A DNA stretch of 64,000 bases from an uncultured Sphingomonadaceae bacterium (GTDB lineage: Bacteria > Pseudomonadota > Alphaproteobacteria > Sphingomonadales > Sphingomonadaceae), in contig CANMFE010000002.1 of NCBI GenBank assembly GCA_947497085.1, forward strand, positions 496,001 through 560,000, written 5' to 3'. The notes under the pieces are model-generated. The model did no database searches and had not been told where the DNA came from. It saw only the letters and a program-made list of their open reading frames with translations. Every line of letters begins with the position of its first letter. Within the stretch, counting starts at the first letter, position 1. Below are positions 8,229-17,135 of the stretch, in pieces. Both the position numbers and the translations under genes were made by a program.

Positions 8229-9824
8229 TCATGTTCTGAGATGCTTTGTCACGAAATCCGCGCATCGCTCGCCGATCATGATGCTCGGCGCATTGGTATT
8301 TCCGCTGACGATTTTGGGCATGATGCTGGCATCGGCGATGTATAGCCCCTCCATGCCGCGCACGCGCAGCTGCGGGTCGACCACGCTCGTATCATCGCTG
8401 CCCATGCGGCAGGTGCCGACGGGATGATAGACAGTATCCGCCCTGGCGCGGATGATGGCATCAAGCGCGGCGTCATCCCCTAAATCGATCGGGTGGCGGT
8501 CACAGGCCTGATAGTCCGAGAGAGGCGGCGTATCGAAGATGCGGTACATCTGCCGTATTCCCGTGCGCATCACCGCCATATCGCGTTCATCATCCAGGAA
8601 ATTGGGGTCGATACGCGGCGGCGCGGCGGGGTCCGCGCTGTTCAGGCCGACAGTGCCGCTGCTTTCCGGGCGGAGAATACAGACATGGCAGCTGAAACCA
8701 TGCCCTTTCACTTTCTCACGGCCATGGTCTTCCAGCATGGCGGGCACGAAATGATATTGCACATCAGGGGCAGGCAATGCCGGGTCTGTCCGCCAGAAGC
8801 CGCCGGCTTCGGCATAGGGCGTCGTAAAGATACCTGTTTTCCTGAGCCGGTGCTCCAGCATGGCTTTTGCCATACGCGCGGTTCCGGCCAGCGAATCCCC
8901 GATCAGGTCTTTGGAATCGGTTTCCAGGCTTGCCACATAATCCAGATGGTCCTGCAAATTCTGGCCAACGTCCGGCATGTCATGAATCGCGGCAATGCCG
9001 TGTTCCTGCAAATGCGCGGCAGGGCCAATGCCCGACAGCATCAATATCTGCGGGCTGTTAAAGGCGCCTGCTGACAGGACGACTGCCTTGTTTGCGCGCA
9101 ATTCTTCATGGCGGCCAAAGCTTTTCTTCAGCCGCACGCCGACCGCGCGCCTGCCCTCGAACAGTATTTTTTCGACCAGTGCGCCGGTACGGATATCCAG
9201 GTTGGTGCGCGTCTCGCGGTGCGGTTCGACATAGGCACGTGCCGAGCTCCAGCGCTCGCCGTCTTTCTGCGTCACCTGATACAAACCAAAGCCGTCCTGG
9301 CTTTCGCCGTTAAAATCTTCATTCAGTGGCAGTTGCAACCGGGCGGCAGCTTCGACAAAAACCTCGCTACCGGGGTTGGGCCATTTCTGGTCACTGACAT
9401 GTAATGGGCCATCTCCCCCATGATAATCATCACCCCCGCGCTCATTATTTTCCGCCCGTTTGAAATAGGGCAACACGTCGTCATAGGACCATCCGGTCGC
9501 GCCCATGGCGGCCCAGTTGTCATAATCCCATTTGCTGCCGCGGATATAGACCATCGCATTGATCGCGGAAGAGCCACCAAGGCCGCGCCCGCGCGGCTGA
9601 TATCCGATGCGTCCGTTCAGCCCCTTTTGCGGGACAGTGTCATATTTGTAATTGGCTGAATTGCGGATAAAGGGCATCATGCCCGGCGTCTTGATGATCC
9701 AGTTATTGTTGCGCCCGCCCGCTTCAAGCAGGCAGACTTTCAGCTTCGGATCTTCGCTCAGCCGCCCGGCCACCGCGCTGCCGGCGGACCCGCCCCCTAT
9801 TACGATAATATCATAATCCGCCAT
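8229..9824 (-). CDS. GMC-family flavin oxidoreductase
   Basis: A 531-residue glucose-methanol-choline oxidoreductase. The FAD-binding GGGSAGSAVAGRL is at residues 10-22, the GMC signature GLGGSSAINAMVYIRG follows near residue 80, and the catalytic histidine region is HPVGTCRMG near the C terminus, ending SGNTNAPSIMIGERCADF. Length and motifs match choline dehydrogenase/alcohol dehydrogenase (BetA/AlkJ) types, but betaine-pathway genes are not nearby. It is the last gene of a minus-strand series with GNAT and sterol-desaturase genes. It probably oxidises an alcohol to an aldehyde at the membrane. Substrate is not inferable. Confidence 0.92.
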   Translation of the reverse strand: MADYDIIVIGGGSAGSAVAGRLSEDPKLKVCLLEAGGRNNNWIIKTPGMMPFIRNSANYKYDTVPQKGLNGRIGYQPRGRGLGGSSAINAMVYIRGSKWDYDNWAAMGATGWSYDDVLPYFKRAENNERGGDDYHGGDGPLHVSDQKWPNPGSEVFVEAAARLQLPLNEDFNGESQDGFGLYQVTQKDGERWSSARAYVEPHRETRTNLDIRTGALVEKILFEGRRAVGVRLKKSFGRHEELRANKAVVLSAGAFNSPQILMLSGIGPAAHLQEHGIAAIHDMPDVGQNLQDHLDYVASLETDSKDLIGDSLAGTARMAKAMLEHRLRKTGIFTTPYAEAGGFWRTDPALPAPDVQYHFVPAMLEDHGREKVKGHGFSCHVCILRPESSGTVGLNSADPAAPPRIDPNFLDDERDMAVMRTGIRQMYRIFDTPPLSDYQACDRHPIDLGDDAALDAIIRARADTVYHPVGTCRMGSDDTSVVDPQLRVRGMEGLYIADASIMPKIVSGNTNAPSIMIGERCADFVTKHLRT

Positions 9825-9859
9825 GCGCTATCCTCTCACCGCAAGGTTTAACTGAGTGA

Positions 9860-10318
9860 TTAAACAAGCGCAATCCGCTGTATAACGATTGGTCGGCCAT
9901 TTGGGTCAGTGTCATGGCCAACAATATGAAATCCGCTTTTCAGGTTGCGGATAATCATTGCATTATTATCGGCGCGAGTGCGCGTTTCGACGTGTTTGTA
10001 GCCTTGGCTGCGTGCCCAATCGTGCTGTCTGATCATAAGGCGCTCCGCGACACCCTGTCGTCGCATTGCGGGAATGACGCCGCCGAGCCATGAATAGAAT
10101 AATGCGGGCGCACGCCGGTAACCCAGTTTGAACCCGATAGGCTGGCCTTCAGTATTCACTGCAAGATGCAGGGCAGAGCCGCCAATATGCGGCAAATGAC
10201 CATGCAGGTAGGTCAGATCAAAATCATCGAAAATCTGCACACAAAGCTGCGCGAGCATGTCGCCCTGTTCCAGGACGCGGTCGCCGGTGGACGTTATAAC
10301 CTCAAAGTCAATGTCCAT
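9860..10318 (-). CDS. GNAT-family N-acetyltransferase
   Basis: A 152-residue protein from the ATG at 10318, which follows GGAG at good spacing; an upstream start at 10342 would overlap the preceding gene. The acetyl-CoA loop region (MRRQGVAERLMIRQHDWARSQG) carries the R/Q-x-x-G-x-A/G pattern of GNAT enzymes, followed by the conserved YKHVETRTRADNNAMIIRNLKSGF segment in which an Asn-aligned alpha4/beta6 element is typical. It starts four bases after the desaturase-like gene, so the two are probably coupled. The acceptor is unknown. Confidence 0.82.
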   Translation of the reverse strand: MDIDFEVITSTGDRVLEQGDMLAQLCVQIFDDFDLTYLHGHLPHIGGSALHLAVNTEGQPIGFKLGYRRAPALFYSWLGGVIPAMRRQGVAERLMIRQHDWARSQGYKHVETRTRADNNAMIIRNLKSGFHIVGHDTDPNGRPIVIQRIALV

Positions 10319-10322
10319 CTGG

Positions 10323-11261
10323 TTACTCCGCCGGCTCGGCAAATTCAGCCCGGAGCCTTGCTTTGCTTTCCTGCATGGTTTTCGCGCGCCAGCGATCCTT
10401 TATGATGTCGCTGGTGTCACGGCTGCCATCATGGCTCCATCCGGGCGGCTGGACAAGATAGTTCCACTTGTTCTTCAGGCCCGGCGCGTTCCAGACATCG
10501 CGCGTGATACCCACCCATTCATGGAATGCGGCCCAGAGCAGGTTGAAACTGCCCAGCTGTTTGACAATTCCGTACCGGATTTCCTCTTCGTCAGTTTCCG
10601 GTACAAATGTGCCGAACATCCTGTCCCAGATGATGAAAACACCGGCATAATTGCTGTCGAGATAGCGCGGATTGGTGGCGTGATGGACGCGGTGGTGGCT
10701 GGGCGTATTCATCACCGCCTCAAACCAGCGCGGCATTTTGTCGATGGCCTCGGTATGAATCCAGAACTGGTAAACAAGGTTGATGCCCGCGACAAAAGCG
10801 ACCATCAGCGGATGGAAGCCGAGCAGGAACAGAGGCAGACTGATGATAAAACCGGGCGTCAGGATATTCGTCCATGTCTGGCGCAGCGCGGTGGAAAGAT
10901 TATAATGCTGGCTCGAATGGTGGATTACATGCGCGGCCCACATCCAGCGCATGCGGTGGCCCAGCCGGTGCTTGATATAATAGGCAAAATCATCGACCAC
11001 GAAGGCGAGCGGCCAGGCCCACCAGACAAAGCCGAAATCGAAAATCCGGTACTGGTACACCCACATGGCGATGGCGAACATGATGCCAGCGGTGAGCGCG
11101 CCCGCAATGGTCGAGCCGAGGCCCAGCAGGAGCGAGGTCAGCGTGTCGCGCGCTTCATAGCCGCGCTTGTTGCGCGCGCGGATGATGAATATCTCAAGCA
11201 GTATCAGGATAATAAATCCTGGCACGGCAAGTTCGGTAGGACTAGGTAGATTCGGTTCCAT
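10323..11261 (-). CDS. Sterol desaturase / fatty acid hydroxylase family membrane protein
   Basis: A 312-residue integral membrane di-iron enzyme of the fatty acid hydroxylase superfamily. The histidine clusters that bind iron are visible as HRLGH and HVIHHSSQHYN in the first half and HRVHH further on. Several hydrophobic segments surround them. Family members hydroxylate or desaturate sterols, fatty acids or carotenoids (CrtR/CrtZ-like), or cleave alkylglycerols. The gene lies between a small membrane-anchored protein and a GNAT gene in a tight minus-strand series. Substrate is not determined; a membrane lipid or hopanoid/carotenoid is plausible. Confidence 0.88.
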   Translation of the reverse strand: MEPNLPSPTELAVPGFIILILLEIFIIRARNKRGYEARDTLTSLLLGLGSTIAGALTAGIMFAIAMWVYQYRIFDFGFVWWAWPLAFVVDDFAYYIKHRLGHRMRWMWAAHVIHHSSQHYNLSTALRQTWTNILTPGFIISLPLFLLGFHPLMVAFVAGINLVYQFWIHTEAIDKMPRWFEAVMNTPSHHRVHHATNPRYLDSNYAGVFIIWDRMFGTFVPETDEEEIRYGIVKQLGSFNLLWAAFHEWVGITRDVWNAPGLKNKWNYLVQPPGWSHDGSRDTSDIIKDRWRAKTMQESKARLRAEFAEPAE

Positions 11262-11270
11262 AATGCTTGC

Positions 11271-11651
11271 TTACACTAATGTCAGCAGTTTGTCAGCATC
11301 CTGTTTTGCAAGTTCAAGCGAGACCCGGCCGAAGCTGAGTTCGCCGCTATCGACCATATGCGCGCTGCCGTCCTGAACAACGGTGAGCGGGCGGCTGACC
11401 TGGCGCAGTGCAAACTGTGCGCCATGACGTTTGACCAGTGCAATATCATCGCCGGTTCCGCGCACAATGGCGGCGGCCCCATCGGCTGACAGCACCGCCC
11501 ATTCCGCTTCAAATCCGGACAGATTATCCTCGGCAAGGCGCATGGCATGGGCAGCATCTTTGATTGCGGCTTCGCCCAACCGCAGAAAATGGACCAGTGC
11601 CGCCACGGCAAAAATCGCGATCAGGGAACCTGAAAGTACCAGCCAGTCCAT
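11271..11651 (-). CDS. Hypothetical membrane-anchored protein
   Basis: A 126-residue protein with one N-terminal membrane span (about residues 4-24, WLVLSGSLIAIFAVAALVHF) followed by a roughly 100-residue soluble domain with a short amphipathic helix and beta-rich pattern (VRGTGDDIALVKRHGAQFALRQ). I do not recognise the family. It sits six bases downstream of the CRSGTR-motif lipoprotein gene and nine bases upstream of the sterol-desaturase-like gene, so it is almost certainly co-transcribed with them. The soluble part resembles a small PH- or SHOCT-like sheet only in general composition; no function is proposed. Confidence 0.7.
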   Translation of the reverse strand: MDWLVLSGSLIAIFAVAALVHFLRLGEAAIKDAAHAMRLAEDNLSGFEAEWAVLSADGAAAIVRGTGDDIALVKRHGAQFALRQVSRPLTVVQDGSAHMVDSGELSFGRVSLELAKQDADKLLTLV

Positions 11652-11657
11652 ATGCGA

Positions 11658-12200
11658 TCAGTCGCCGCTGGCTGCCAGTGCGTCGAGCATCGGACGGACC
11701 GGGGTCAGGTCATAGCCCGCCCTGGCTGCATCGGCGGAAAGACGCGCCGGATTTGCGCCCTGCTTTGCCTGAGACAAGGCCCATAACAGCGTTGAGCGCG
11801 TGCCTGAGCGGCAATAGGCAAGCACCTTGCCTTCACTTTTTTCAAGCGCGGCAATCATGGCATCGACCTGCGGCATCGAAAAACCGCTATGCGTGACGGG
11901 AATGGCGAGATAGTCGATGCCCGCTGCTTTTGCTGCGGCTTCTATATCCGCACCCGGCGTCTGGTCTTCGGCTTCACCATCGGGGCGATTGTTGATGATG
12001 AGCGTAATGCCTTCCTCCCTGGCGGTGGCCACCTGATCCAGAGTGATTTGCGGAGATACACGCATGGTGTCGGTCAGCGGTCTGAACATTGTCGTTTCCT
12101 TTTGCGTCTCGGCGGGTTTTTCCGCCTGTTCGGGCGCATTGCCCTGACATGCTGTGAGCGAAGCGCATATCATAATGGCCATGGCAAGATATATCTTCAC
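11658..12200 (-). CDS. TIGR01244/DUF442-type sulfur transferase or phosphatase, putative lipoprotein
   Basis: A 180-residue protein starting at a GTG that overlaps the previous stop by four bases. The N terminus is a lipoprotein signal (LTAC, Cys18), followed by a family domain from about residue 39 (MFRPLTDTMRVSPQI). The active-site loop is CRSGTR (Cys130-Arg135), preceded by the conserved NRPDGE (71-76). The CRxGxR loop is rhodanese-sized, one residue shorter than the HCx5R of tyrosine phosphatases. Family members are often cytoplasmic or fused to beta-lactamase-like hydrolases, so a lipid-anchored form is unusual; an internal start at Met38 would give a cytosolic protein. Part of the recQ series. 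Confidence 0.78.
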   Translation of the reverse strand: MKIYLAMAIMICASLTACQGNAPEQAEKPAETQKETTMFRPLTDTMRVSPQITLDQVATAREEGITLIINNRPDGEAEDQTPGADIEAAAKAAGIDYLAIPVTHSGFSMPQVDAMIAALEKSEGKVLAYCRSGTRSTLLWALSQAKQGANPARLSADAARAGYDLTPVRPMLDALAASGD

Positions 12201-12610
12201 GGCACGGTCTCCGCCTCACCCATAATTGCCCATACTTCGGTTATGACTGCCAGTAACGAGGTGCTTCCGGCATAATTGCGGCGCAGCGCCGCATGTGTGT
12301 CGGGCAGCCCGGTGCAGTTTTCATTTATCATCTTGCGCAGGAACGCGCGGCGTTCGGTATCATAGGGTTCTTCACCGCTAAAATGCCCGCACGCCTGTGT
12401 TTTCGTAATGAAAACACGGACATCATGGGGAATGCCGGGGTCACGCGGGTCGCTGTAAAAATCTTTCCATACCCCTGTCTTGGGGATTTTCCCGTCATAT
12501 TCGGCTGTGACGGGTGATGGCGCAATATCTGCCTTGTCTGCTGTCTGGCAGGCAGCAAGCAGCATCACGCTGGCCAACATAGTATATCTGAATATGCGGG
12601 AATGTTTCAT
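12197..12610 (-). CDS. Hypothetical lipoprotein
   Basis: A 137-residue protein with a clear lipoprotein signal peptide ending LAAC (Cys21). The mature part has two further cysteines (in TQACGHF and ENCTGL) that could form a disulfide. No family is recognised. It overlaps recQ by four bases at its start (ATGA) and the next gene by four at its end (GTGA), so translation is likely coupled in all three. Coupling of an envelope lipoprotein to a DNA helicase gene has no obvious functional meaning and may reflect genome compaction. Confidence 0.78.
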   Translation of the reverse strand: MKHSRIFRYTMLASVMLLAACQTADKADIAPSPVTAEYDGKIPKTGVWKDFYSDPRDPGIPHDVRVFITKTQACGHFSGEEPYDTERRAFLRKMINENCTGLPDTHAALRRNYAGSTSLLAVITEVWAIMGEAETVP

Positions 12611-14376
12611 GCCCCATGCTCCAAAATTACATCCAGAAACGCTGTACCATAATTTTCCAGTTTGCGCGCGCCAATGCCGGGAAGTTCCGATAGCGCGCTA
12701 AGCGTCTGCGGTTTGAAACCGGTCATATCGCGCAGCACGCTGTCATGGAAAATCACATAGGGCGGCACGCTCTGCTCCTGCGCCAGCTGCGTTCTGAGCG
12801 CGCGCAATGCATCAAACAGTGGATCACCCACGGGATTGGGCGAACTGCCGCGCGCACGTTTTCTGCTTTTGCGTTTGGGCGGTTCGATGATGGCCACCTC
12901 TGCCTCGCCTTTCAATATGGCACGTGCTTCGGGACCGAACATCAACCCGCCATGCTCGGTATTGCGCAGCGCATCGCGCATGAGAAGAGAGCGCGACACC
13001 GGCCTGATCAGCGGCGCTTCATCATCGCCGACAATGTCATAGACCGAAAGCTGGTCATGGCGGCGGCTCAGGATTTTTTCATCCTGCCGCCCAGTTAGCA
13101 CCGCTTCAAGATAATTGACGCCATAGCTTTCACCTGTCCGGTAAACGGCGGAGAGGAATTTGCGCGACAATTCGGTGACATCGCGCGTTTCGGGCGCGCC
13201 AAGGCAATTGTCACAATTGCCGCATGAGGTGGGCGGATCTTCACCGAAATGACGAAGCAGAACTGCGCGGCGGCATGTGGCCGTTTCGACCAGTGCACCA
13301 AGCGTGGACAGGCGCGTGCGTTCGCTTTTCTGGCGCGCGTTGTCCATTTCACTGAGCCGCTGCCTTGCCCTTGCGAAATCTTCCGCCCCCCAGAAAAGAT
13401 GCGCTTCGGCAGGGTCGCCATCACGGCCCGCACGGCCCGTTTCCTGATAATAGGCCTCAATCGATTTGGGCAGGCCCGCATGCGCGACAAAGCGCACATC
13501 GGGCTTGTCGATACCCATGCCGAAAGCGATAGTGGCGACCATCACCATATCCTCGGACACGACAAAATCGGCCTGGTTTTTTGCGCGGATTTCAGGGGTG
13601 AGCCCAGCATGATAGGCGCGCGCATTACGGCCAGTCTTTGTGATCTGCGCGGCCATTTTCTCAGTCGCCGCGCGGGTGGGGGCATAGATAATGCCGGGGC
13701 CGCTGTTGTTCGCCACCAGATCGCCAATCTGCCGCGTCAATCCCTGGCGAGGGCTTATCGAATAGCGGATATTGGGCCGGTCGAAACCGGCAATGACCAT
13801 TCCGTCTTCTTCTATGCCCAGCTGCTTCAATATATCGCTGCGGGTATGTGCGTCGGCCGTGGCGGTCAGCGCCAGGCGTGGCACATCGGCAAAATGGTCG
13901 AGCAGCGGTCGCAGCAGGCGGTAATCCGGGCGGAAATCATGCCCCCATTCGGATACGCAGTGCGCCTCATCAATGGCAAATAAGGCGATATTGGTACTGC
14001 CCAGAAGATTGCGAAAGCTTTCCTGCGATGCACGTTCGGGCGCAGCGTAGAGCAGGTCGAGTTCGCCTGCGCGCAACCGGGCAATGGTCTCCTCCCGGTT
14101 ATTGTCGGCGGACGTGAGCGTTCCGGCGCGGATGCCGACCGCTTCGGCGCTGCGCAGCTGGTCATGCATCAGCGCGATCAGCGGCGATATGACCACCACA
14201 GTGCCGTCCATCGCTACCGCAGGCAGCTGATAGCATAGCGACTTGCCTGCGCCGGTTGGCATGATGGTGAGCGTATTCTTCCCCGCCATGACGCGGGCGA
14301 GCACATCGGCCTGTCGCCCGCGAAAGCTGTCATAGCCGAAGGTGGATTTCAGAAGGGGAAGCAGGTCGGAAGTCAC
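12607..14376 (-). CDS. recQ: ATP-dependent DNA helicase RecQ
   Basis: A 589-residue RecQ-family 3'-5' helicase. Walker A is PTGAGKS (about 40-46), the DEAH box is at 136-139, and helicase motifs V-VI follow (VATIAFGMGIDKPDVRFVAH, QETGRAGRDG). The RQC zinc-binding cysteines are in ATCRR and SCGNCDNC, and a C-terminal HRDC domain occupies roughly residues 515-589. Length matches bacterial RecQ (about 600). It takes part in recombination and restart of stalled forks. It is first in a minus-strand series and its stop overlaps the next start. Confidence 0.96.
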   Translation of the reverse strand: MTSDLLPLLKSTFGYDSFRGRQADVLARVMAGKNTLTIMPTGAGKSLCYQLPAVAMDGTVVVISPLIALMHDQLRSAEAVGIRAGTLTSADNNREETIARLRAGELDLLYAAPERASQESFRNLLGSTNIALFAIDEAHCVSEWGHDFRPDYRLLRPLLDHFADVPRLALTATADAHTRSDILKQLGIEEDGMVIAGFDRPNIRYSISPRQGLTRQIGDLVANNSGPGIIYAPTRAATEKMAAQITKTGRNARAYHAGLTPEIRAKNQADFVVSEDMVMVATIAFGMGIDKPDVRFVAHAGLPKSIEAYYQETGRAGRDGDPAEAHLFWGAEDFARARQRLSEMDNARQKSERTRLSTLGALVETATCRRAVLLRHFGEDPPTSCGNCDNCLGAPETRDVTELSRKFLSAVYRTGESYGVNYLEAVLTGRQDEKILSRRHDQLSVYDIVGDDEAPLIRPVSRSLLMRDALRNTEHGGLMFGPEARAILKGEAEVAIIEPPKRKSRKRARGSSPNPVGDPLFDALRALRTQLAQEQSVPPYVIFHDSVLRDMTGFKPQTLSALSELPGIGARKLENYGTAFLDVILEHGA

Positions 14377-14447
14377 ATCCGGTTGGTAGCGGGGTCACGC
14401 GGCAGGGTGAAGGGGGAATATAGGCTGTGCAAAAATAATCTGTAACG

Positions 14448-14593
14448 CGTCATCCTGAACTTGTTTCAGGATCCATTGCGCAGTTGCAGACCGTTGCGTA
14501 TTGTTGAGTGCGAATTTTGCCGCACACGCTGCGGCCTTCTCGAAAAACTGAACATAGTTTGAAAATGGATCCTGAAACAAGTTCAGGATGACG
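14448..14593. repeat. 28-bp inverted repeat flanking a 90-bp segment
   Basis: Arms 14448-14475 and 14566-14593 are exact reverse complements; each contains its own smaller palindrome (ATCCTGAA-CTTGT-TTCAGGAT). The sequence is the familiar alphaproteobacterial intergenic repeat of the form GTCATCCTGAACTTG. The enclosed 90 bases carry no gene. It fills the gap between recQ and the ABC exporter gene. No target-site duplication is evident. Confidence 0.9.
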
Positions 14594-14604
14594 GGAGAAT
14601 GAAA

Positions 14605-16413
14605 TTAAACCTCCGCCGCTTCCTGCGCCTGTCTTTCCCACATCTCGGTATATAGCCCGCCCTTGCCAAGCAGGTCGCGGTGGGTGCCGCGTTCGGCCAC
14701 CGTGCCATCTTTCAGCACCAGTATCTCATCGGCATGGGTGATCGTGGACAGCCGGTGCGCGATGGTAATGGTGGTCCGGCCCGCCGCCACGCCGCGCAGC
14801 GTGGTGAGGATTTCGGCTTCGGTACGGCTGTCGAGCGCGGAAGTTGCTTCGTCCAAGATCAATATGGGTGGGTCTTTCACCAATGTCCGCGCGATTGCCA
14901 CGCGCTGTTTTTCGCCGCCCGACAATTTCAGCCCGCGTTCGCCCACCTGGGTGTCATATCCCTGTGGCAGTTTTTCGATAAAGTCCGCAATTGCCGCGCC
15001 CTGTGCACCGCGCTCAATGTCTGGCGGTCCGGCATCGGCGCGGCCATAGGCGATATTATAGCCGATAGAGTCATTGAACAGCACCGTATCCTGCGGCACG
15101 ATGCCGATGGCGGCGCGCAGCGATTCCTGTGTGACATGGCCAATATCCTGCCCGTCAATTTCGATGCGCCCGTGCTGCGGATCATAAAAGCGGTAGAGCA
15201 GCCGTGCGATGGTCGATTTGCCCGCGCCCGATGGCCCGACAATGGCCAGCGTCCGGCCTGCGGGCACTTCGAAGCTCAGGCCGTTCAGGATTTTGCGTTC
15301 ATCATTATAGCCGAAATGTACATCGGTGAAGCGGATGGCAGGGCTGTCTATGCTGAGCGGCCGCGCATCCGGTGCATCCACCACTTCGGCATCGGTGTCG
15401 ATCAGGTCGAACATCGCCTGCATATCGACAACGCCCTGCCGGATCATCCGGTACACCATGCCAAGCAGGTCGAGCGGGCGGAACAGCTGCATCAGCAATG
15501 TGTTGATAAGCACCAGGTCGCCCACGGTGAAGCGTCCCTGAGACCAGCCCCAGACCGAATAGGCCATGGCGGCGAACATCATGAGGTTGGTGATAAGCGA
15601 TTGCCCGACATTAAGAAGGGCGAGCGAATTTTCCGATTTTATCGCGGCATTGGCATATTCGCGCGCGGCTGTATCATAGCGCGCTGCCTCACGGTCTTCC
15701 GCGCCGAAATATTTCACGGTTTCATAATTCAGCAGCGAATCCACTGCGCGGCCCAGTGCCTGTCCGTCCATGTTGTTCATTTCGGCACGCAGTTCATTGC
15801 GCCAGTCGGTCACGCGCTGGGTAAAGATGATATAGGCCATCACCATCACCAGAGTGGCCACCACCAGTCCTGCGCCAAACTTTACGCCGAAAATGATGAG
15901 CACGGCAGTTAACTCGATCGCGGTAGGGGCAATGTTGAACAGCAAGAAATAGAGCATGGTGTCGATGCTTTTGGTGCCGCGTTCGATAATCTTGGTTATC
16001 TCGCCCGTACGCCGCGACAGGTGGAAACGCAGTGACAGGCGGTGCAGGCGGCGAAATACGTGGGACGCCAGATTCTGCGTTGCGACCTGCCCCACTTTTT
16101 CAAAGGCGATATTGCGCATATTGTCCGACAGGACAGCGGCAAAACGGGCGCCTGCATAGGCGGCAACAAAGGCGAAAAGCAGCGCCAGCACGGCCTGCGT
16201 GCCATCGGTCATATTGTCGATCACGGCCTTGTAGGCGAACGGCATGGTAAGGATAATCGCCTTGCTCACCAATACCAATGCCAGGGCAATAATGATACGG
16301 ATGCGCAGACCCGGCGCATCCCTTGGCCATAAATAAGGCAGGAAGCGTTTCAGCGTTGGCCAGATATTATCGGGCAGCTTTGTATCTTTGGAGCTGTTTT
16401 CCTGCGGTGGCAT
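14605..16413 (-). CDS. ATM1-type ABC exporter (heavy metal/glutathione)
   Basis: A 602-residue half-transporter with an N-terminal membrane domain (about six spans, residues 25-330) and a C-terminal ATPase. Walker A is GPSGAGKS, the signature LSGGEKQRVAIAR, Walker B ILILDEATSALD, and the H-loop AHRLST. The family pattern RGTKSIDTMLYFLLFNIAPT identifies the ATM1/ABCB7-like branch, whose alphaproteobacterial members export glutathione-linked metals or persulfides. It should work as a homodimer in the inner membrane. The gene stands alone between a repeat and a HAD phosphatase gene. Confidence 0.92.
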   Translation of the reverse strand: MPPQENSSKDTKLPDNIWPTLKRFLPYLWPRDAPGLRIRIIIALALVLVSKAIILTMPFAYKAVIDNMTDGTQAVLALLFAFVAAYAGARFAAVLSDNMRNIAFEKVGQVATQNLASHVFRRLHRLSLRFHLSRRTGEITKIIERGTKSIDTMLYFLLFNIAPTAIELTAVLIIFGVKFGAGLVVATLVMVMAYIIFTQRVTDWRNELRAEMNNMDGQALGRAVDSLLNYETVKYFGAEDREAARYDTAAREYANAAIKSENSLALLNVGQSLITNLMMFAAMAYSVWGWSQGRFTVGDLVLINTLLMQLFRPLDLLGMVYRMIRQGVVDMQAMFDLIDTDAEVVDAPDARPLSIDSPAIRFTDVHFGYNDERKILNGLSFEVPAGRTLAIVGPSGAGKSTIARLLYRFYDPQHGRIEIDGQDIGHVTQESLRAAIGIVPQDTVLFNDSIGYNIAYGRADAGPPDIERGAQGAAIADFIEKLPQGYDTQVGERGLKLSGGEKQRVAIARTLVKDPPILILDEATSALDSRTEAEILTTLRGVAAGRTTITIAHRLSTITHADEILVLKDGTVAERGTHRDLLGKGGLYTEMWERQAQEAAEV

Positions 16414-16466
16414 TGGCCTTTAATGGGGGTTTTGCATGGAGCTGCCAAGGGCGGCGATGATATTAT

Positions 16467-17135
16467 TCAGTTCCAGTCATGAATGGGCCACCCGCGTGAG
16501 GCGGCTTCGCGCCGCAGCGCCGCCGACGGGTTGGTGGCAACCGGATGATCGGCAAATTCCAGCATCGGCATATCGGAAATATGGTCGCTATAGGCGCGGA
16601 TATCGCAATTTTCGCGCGCCAGCCCTTCGCGCTCCATCCACGCCTTTATCTTGCGCAGCTTGGCTTCGTCATAACAGTTTTCGTTTATGATGCGCGCCAC
16701 AACCTCAGTGCCATCGTGCTGCAGCTCGGTGGCGATCACATCGTCAAAGCCGAGTCGGGCGGCAATGGCGTCCACATATAAATGATAACTTGCCGTCGCC
16801 AGTACCAGCCGGCAGCCATTTTCCCGGTCGGTCTCGACCTGTGCCACCGCTTCGGTATAGCTGTTGTCAGCAATGGTGCGTGCGGCATATTCATTAATCT
16901 GTGGCTCGATACTACGCCTGTCGAACCGGCCGCCTATCAACAGTATGAGATTAAGCTCTTTCAGCTTCGCGCGCGATATGAGTTTGAACGCATAAAGCGC
17001 CATGCACAGCAGGGCAAGCGGTGCGAGCAGCAGCCGCCAGGGCGCTTTGCGCAAGGAGACAAATATCAGAAACGGTGTGTAGGTGCCCGACCGCGTAATG
17101 GTCCGGTCCATGTCGTAAATTGCGATTTTCTGCAT
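16467..17135 (-). CDS. HAD-IB family phosphatase
   Basis: About 222 residues from the ATG at 17135, preceded by AAAGG at short spacing; an upstream GTG/ATG pair at 17153/17150 is possible. Motif I is DMDRT (nucleophile Asp in YDMDRTITRSG), motif II is in LATASYHLYVDA, and motif III/IV is YSDHISDMPMLEFADHPVATNP, as in SerB-like HAD-IB hydrolases. A hydrophobic helix around APLALLCMALYAF may be a membrane-associated cap. It is divergent from the Mla operon. The substrate is likely a small phosphoester; a phospholipid-related role is possible but unproven. Confidence 0.85.
   Translation of the reverse strand: MQKIAIYDMDRTITRSGTYTPFLIFVSLRKAPWRLLLAPLALLCMALYAFKLISRAKLKELNLILLIGGRFDRRSIEPQINEYAARTIADNSYTEAVAQVETDRENGCRLVLATASYHLYVDAIAARLGFDDVIATELQHDGTEVVARIINENCYDEAKLRKIKAWMEREGLARENCDIRAYSDHISDMPMLEFADHPVATNPSAALRREAASRGWPIHDWN

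Noticed and set aside
10257-11249. A 330-codon plus-strand frame opposite the sterol-desaturase-like gene
   Set aside because: The opposite strand has intact histidine clusters and good start sites; this frame has low-complexity composition.
14448-14593. Insertion sequence
   Set aside because: No transposase frame, no target duplication and only 90 bases between the inverted arms.
14680-15912. A long plus-strand open frame opposite the ABC exporter gene
   Set aside because: It is the antisense shadow of a gene with all ABC motifs; its product is His/Arg/Gln-rich with no recognisable domain and no ribosome binding site.
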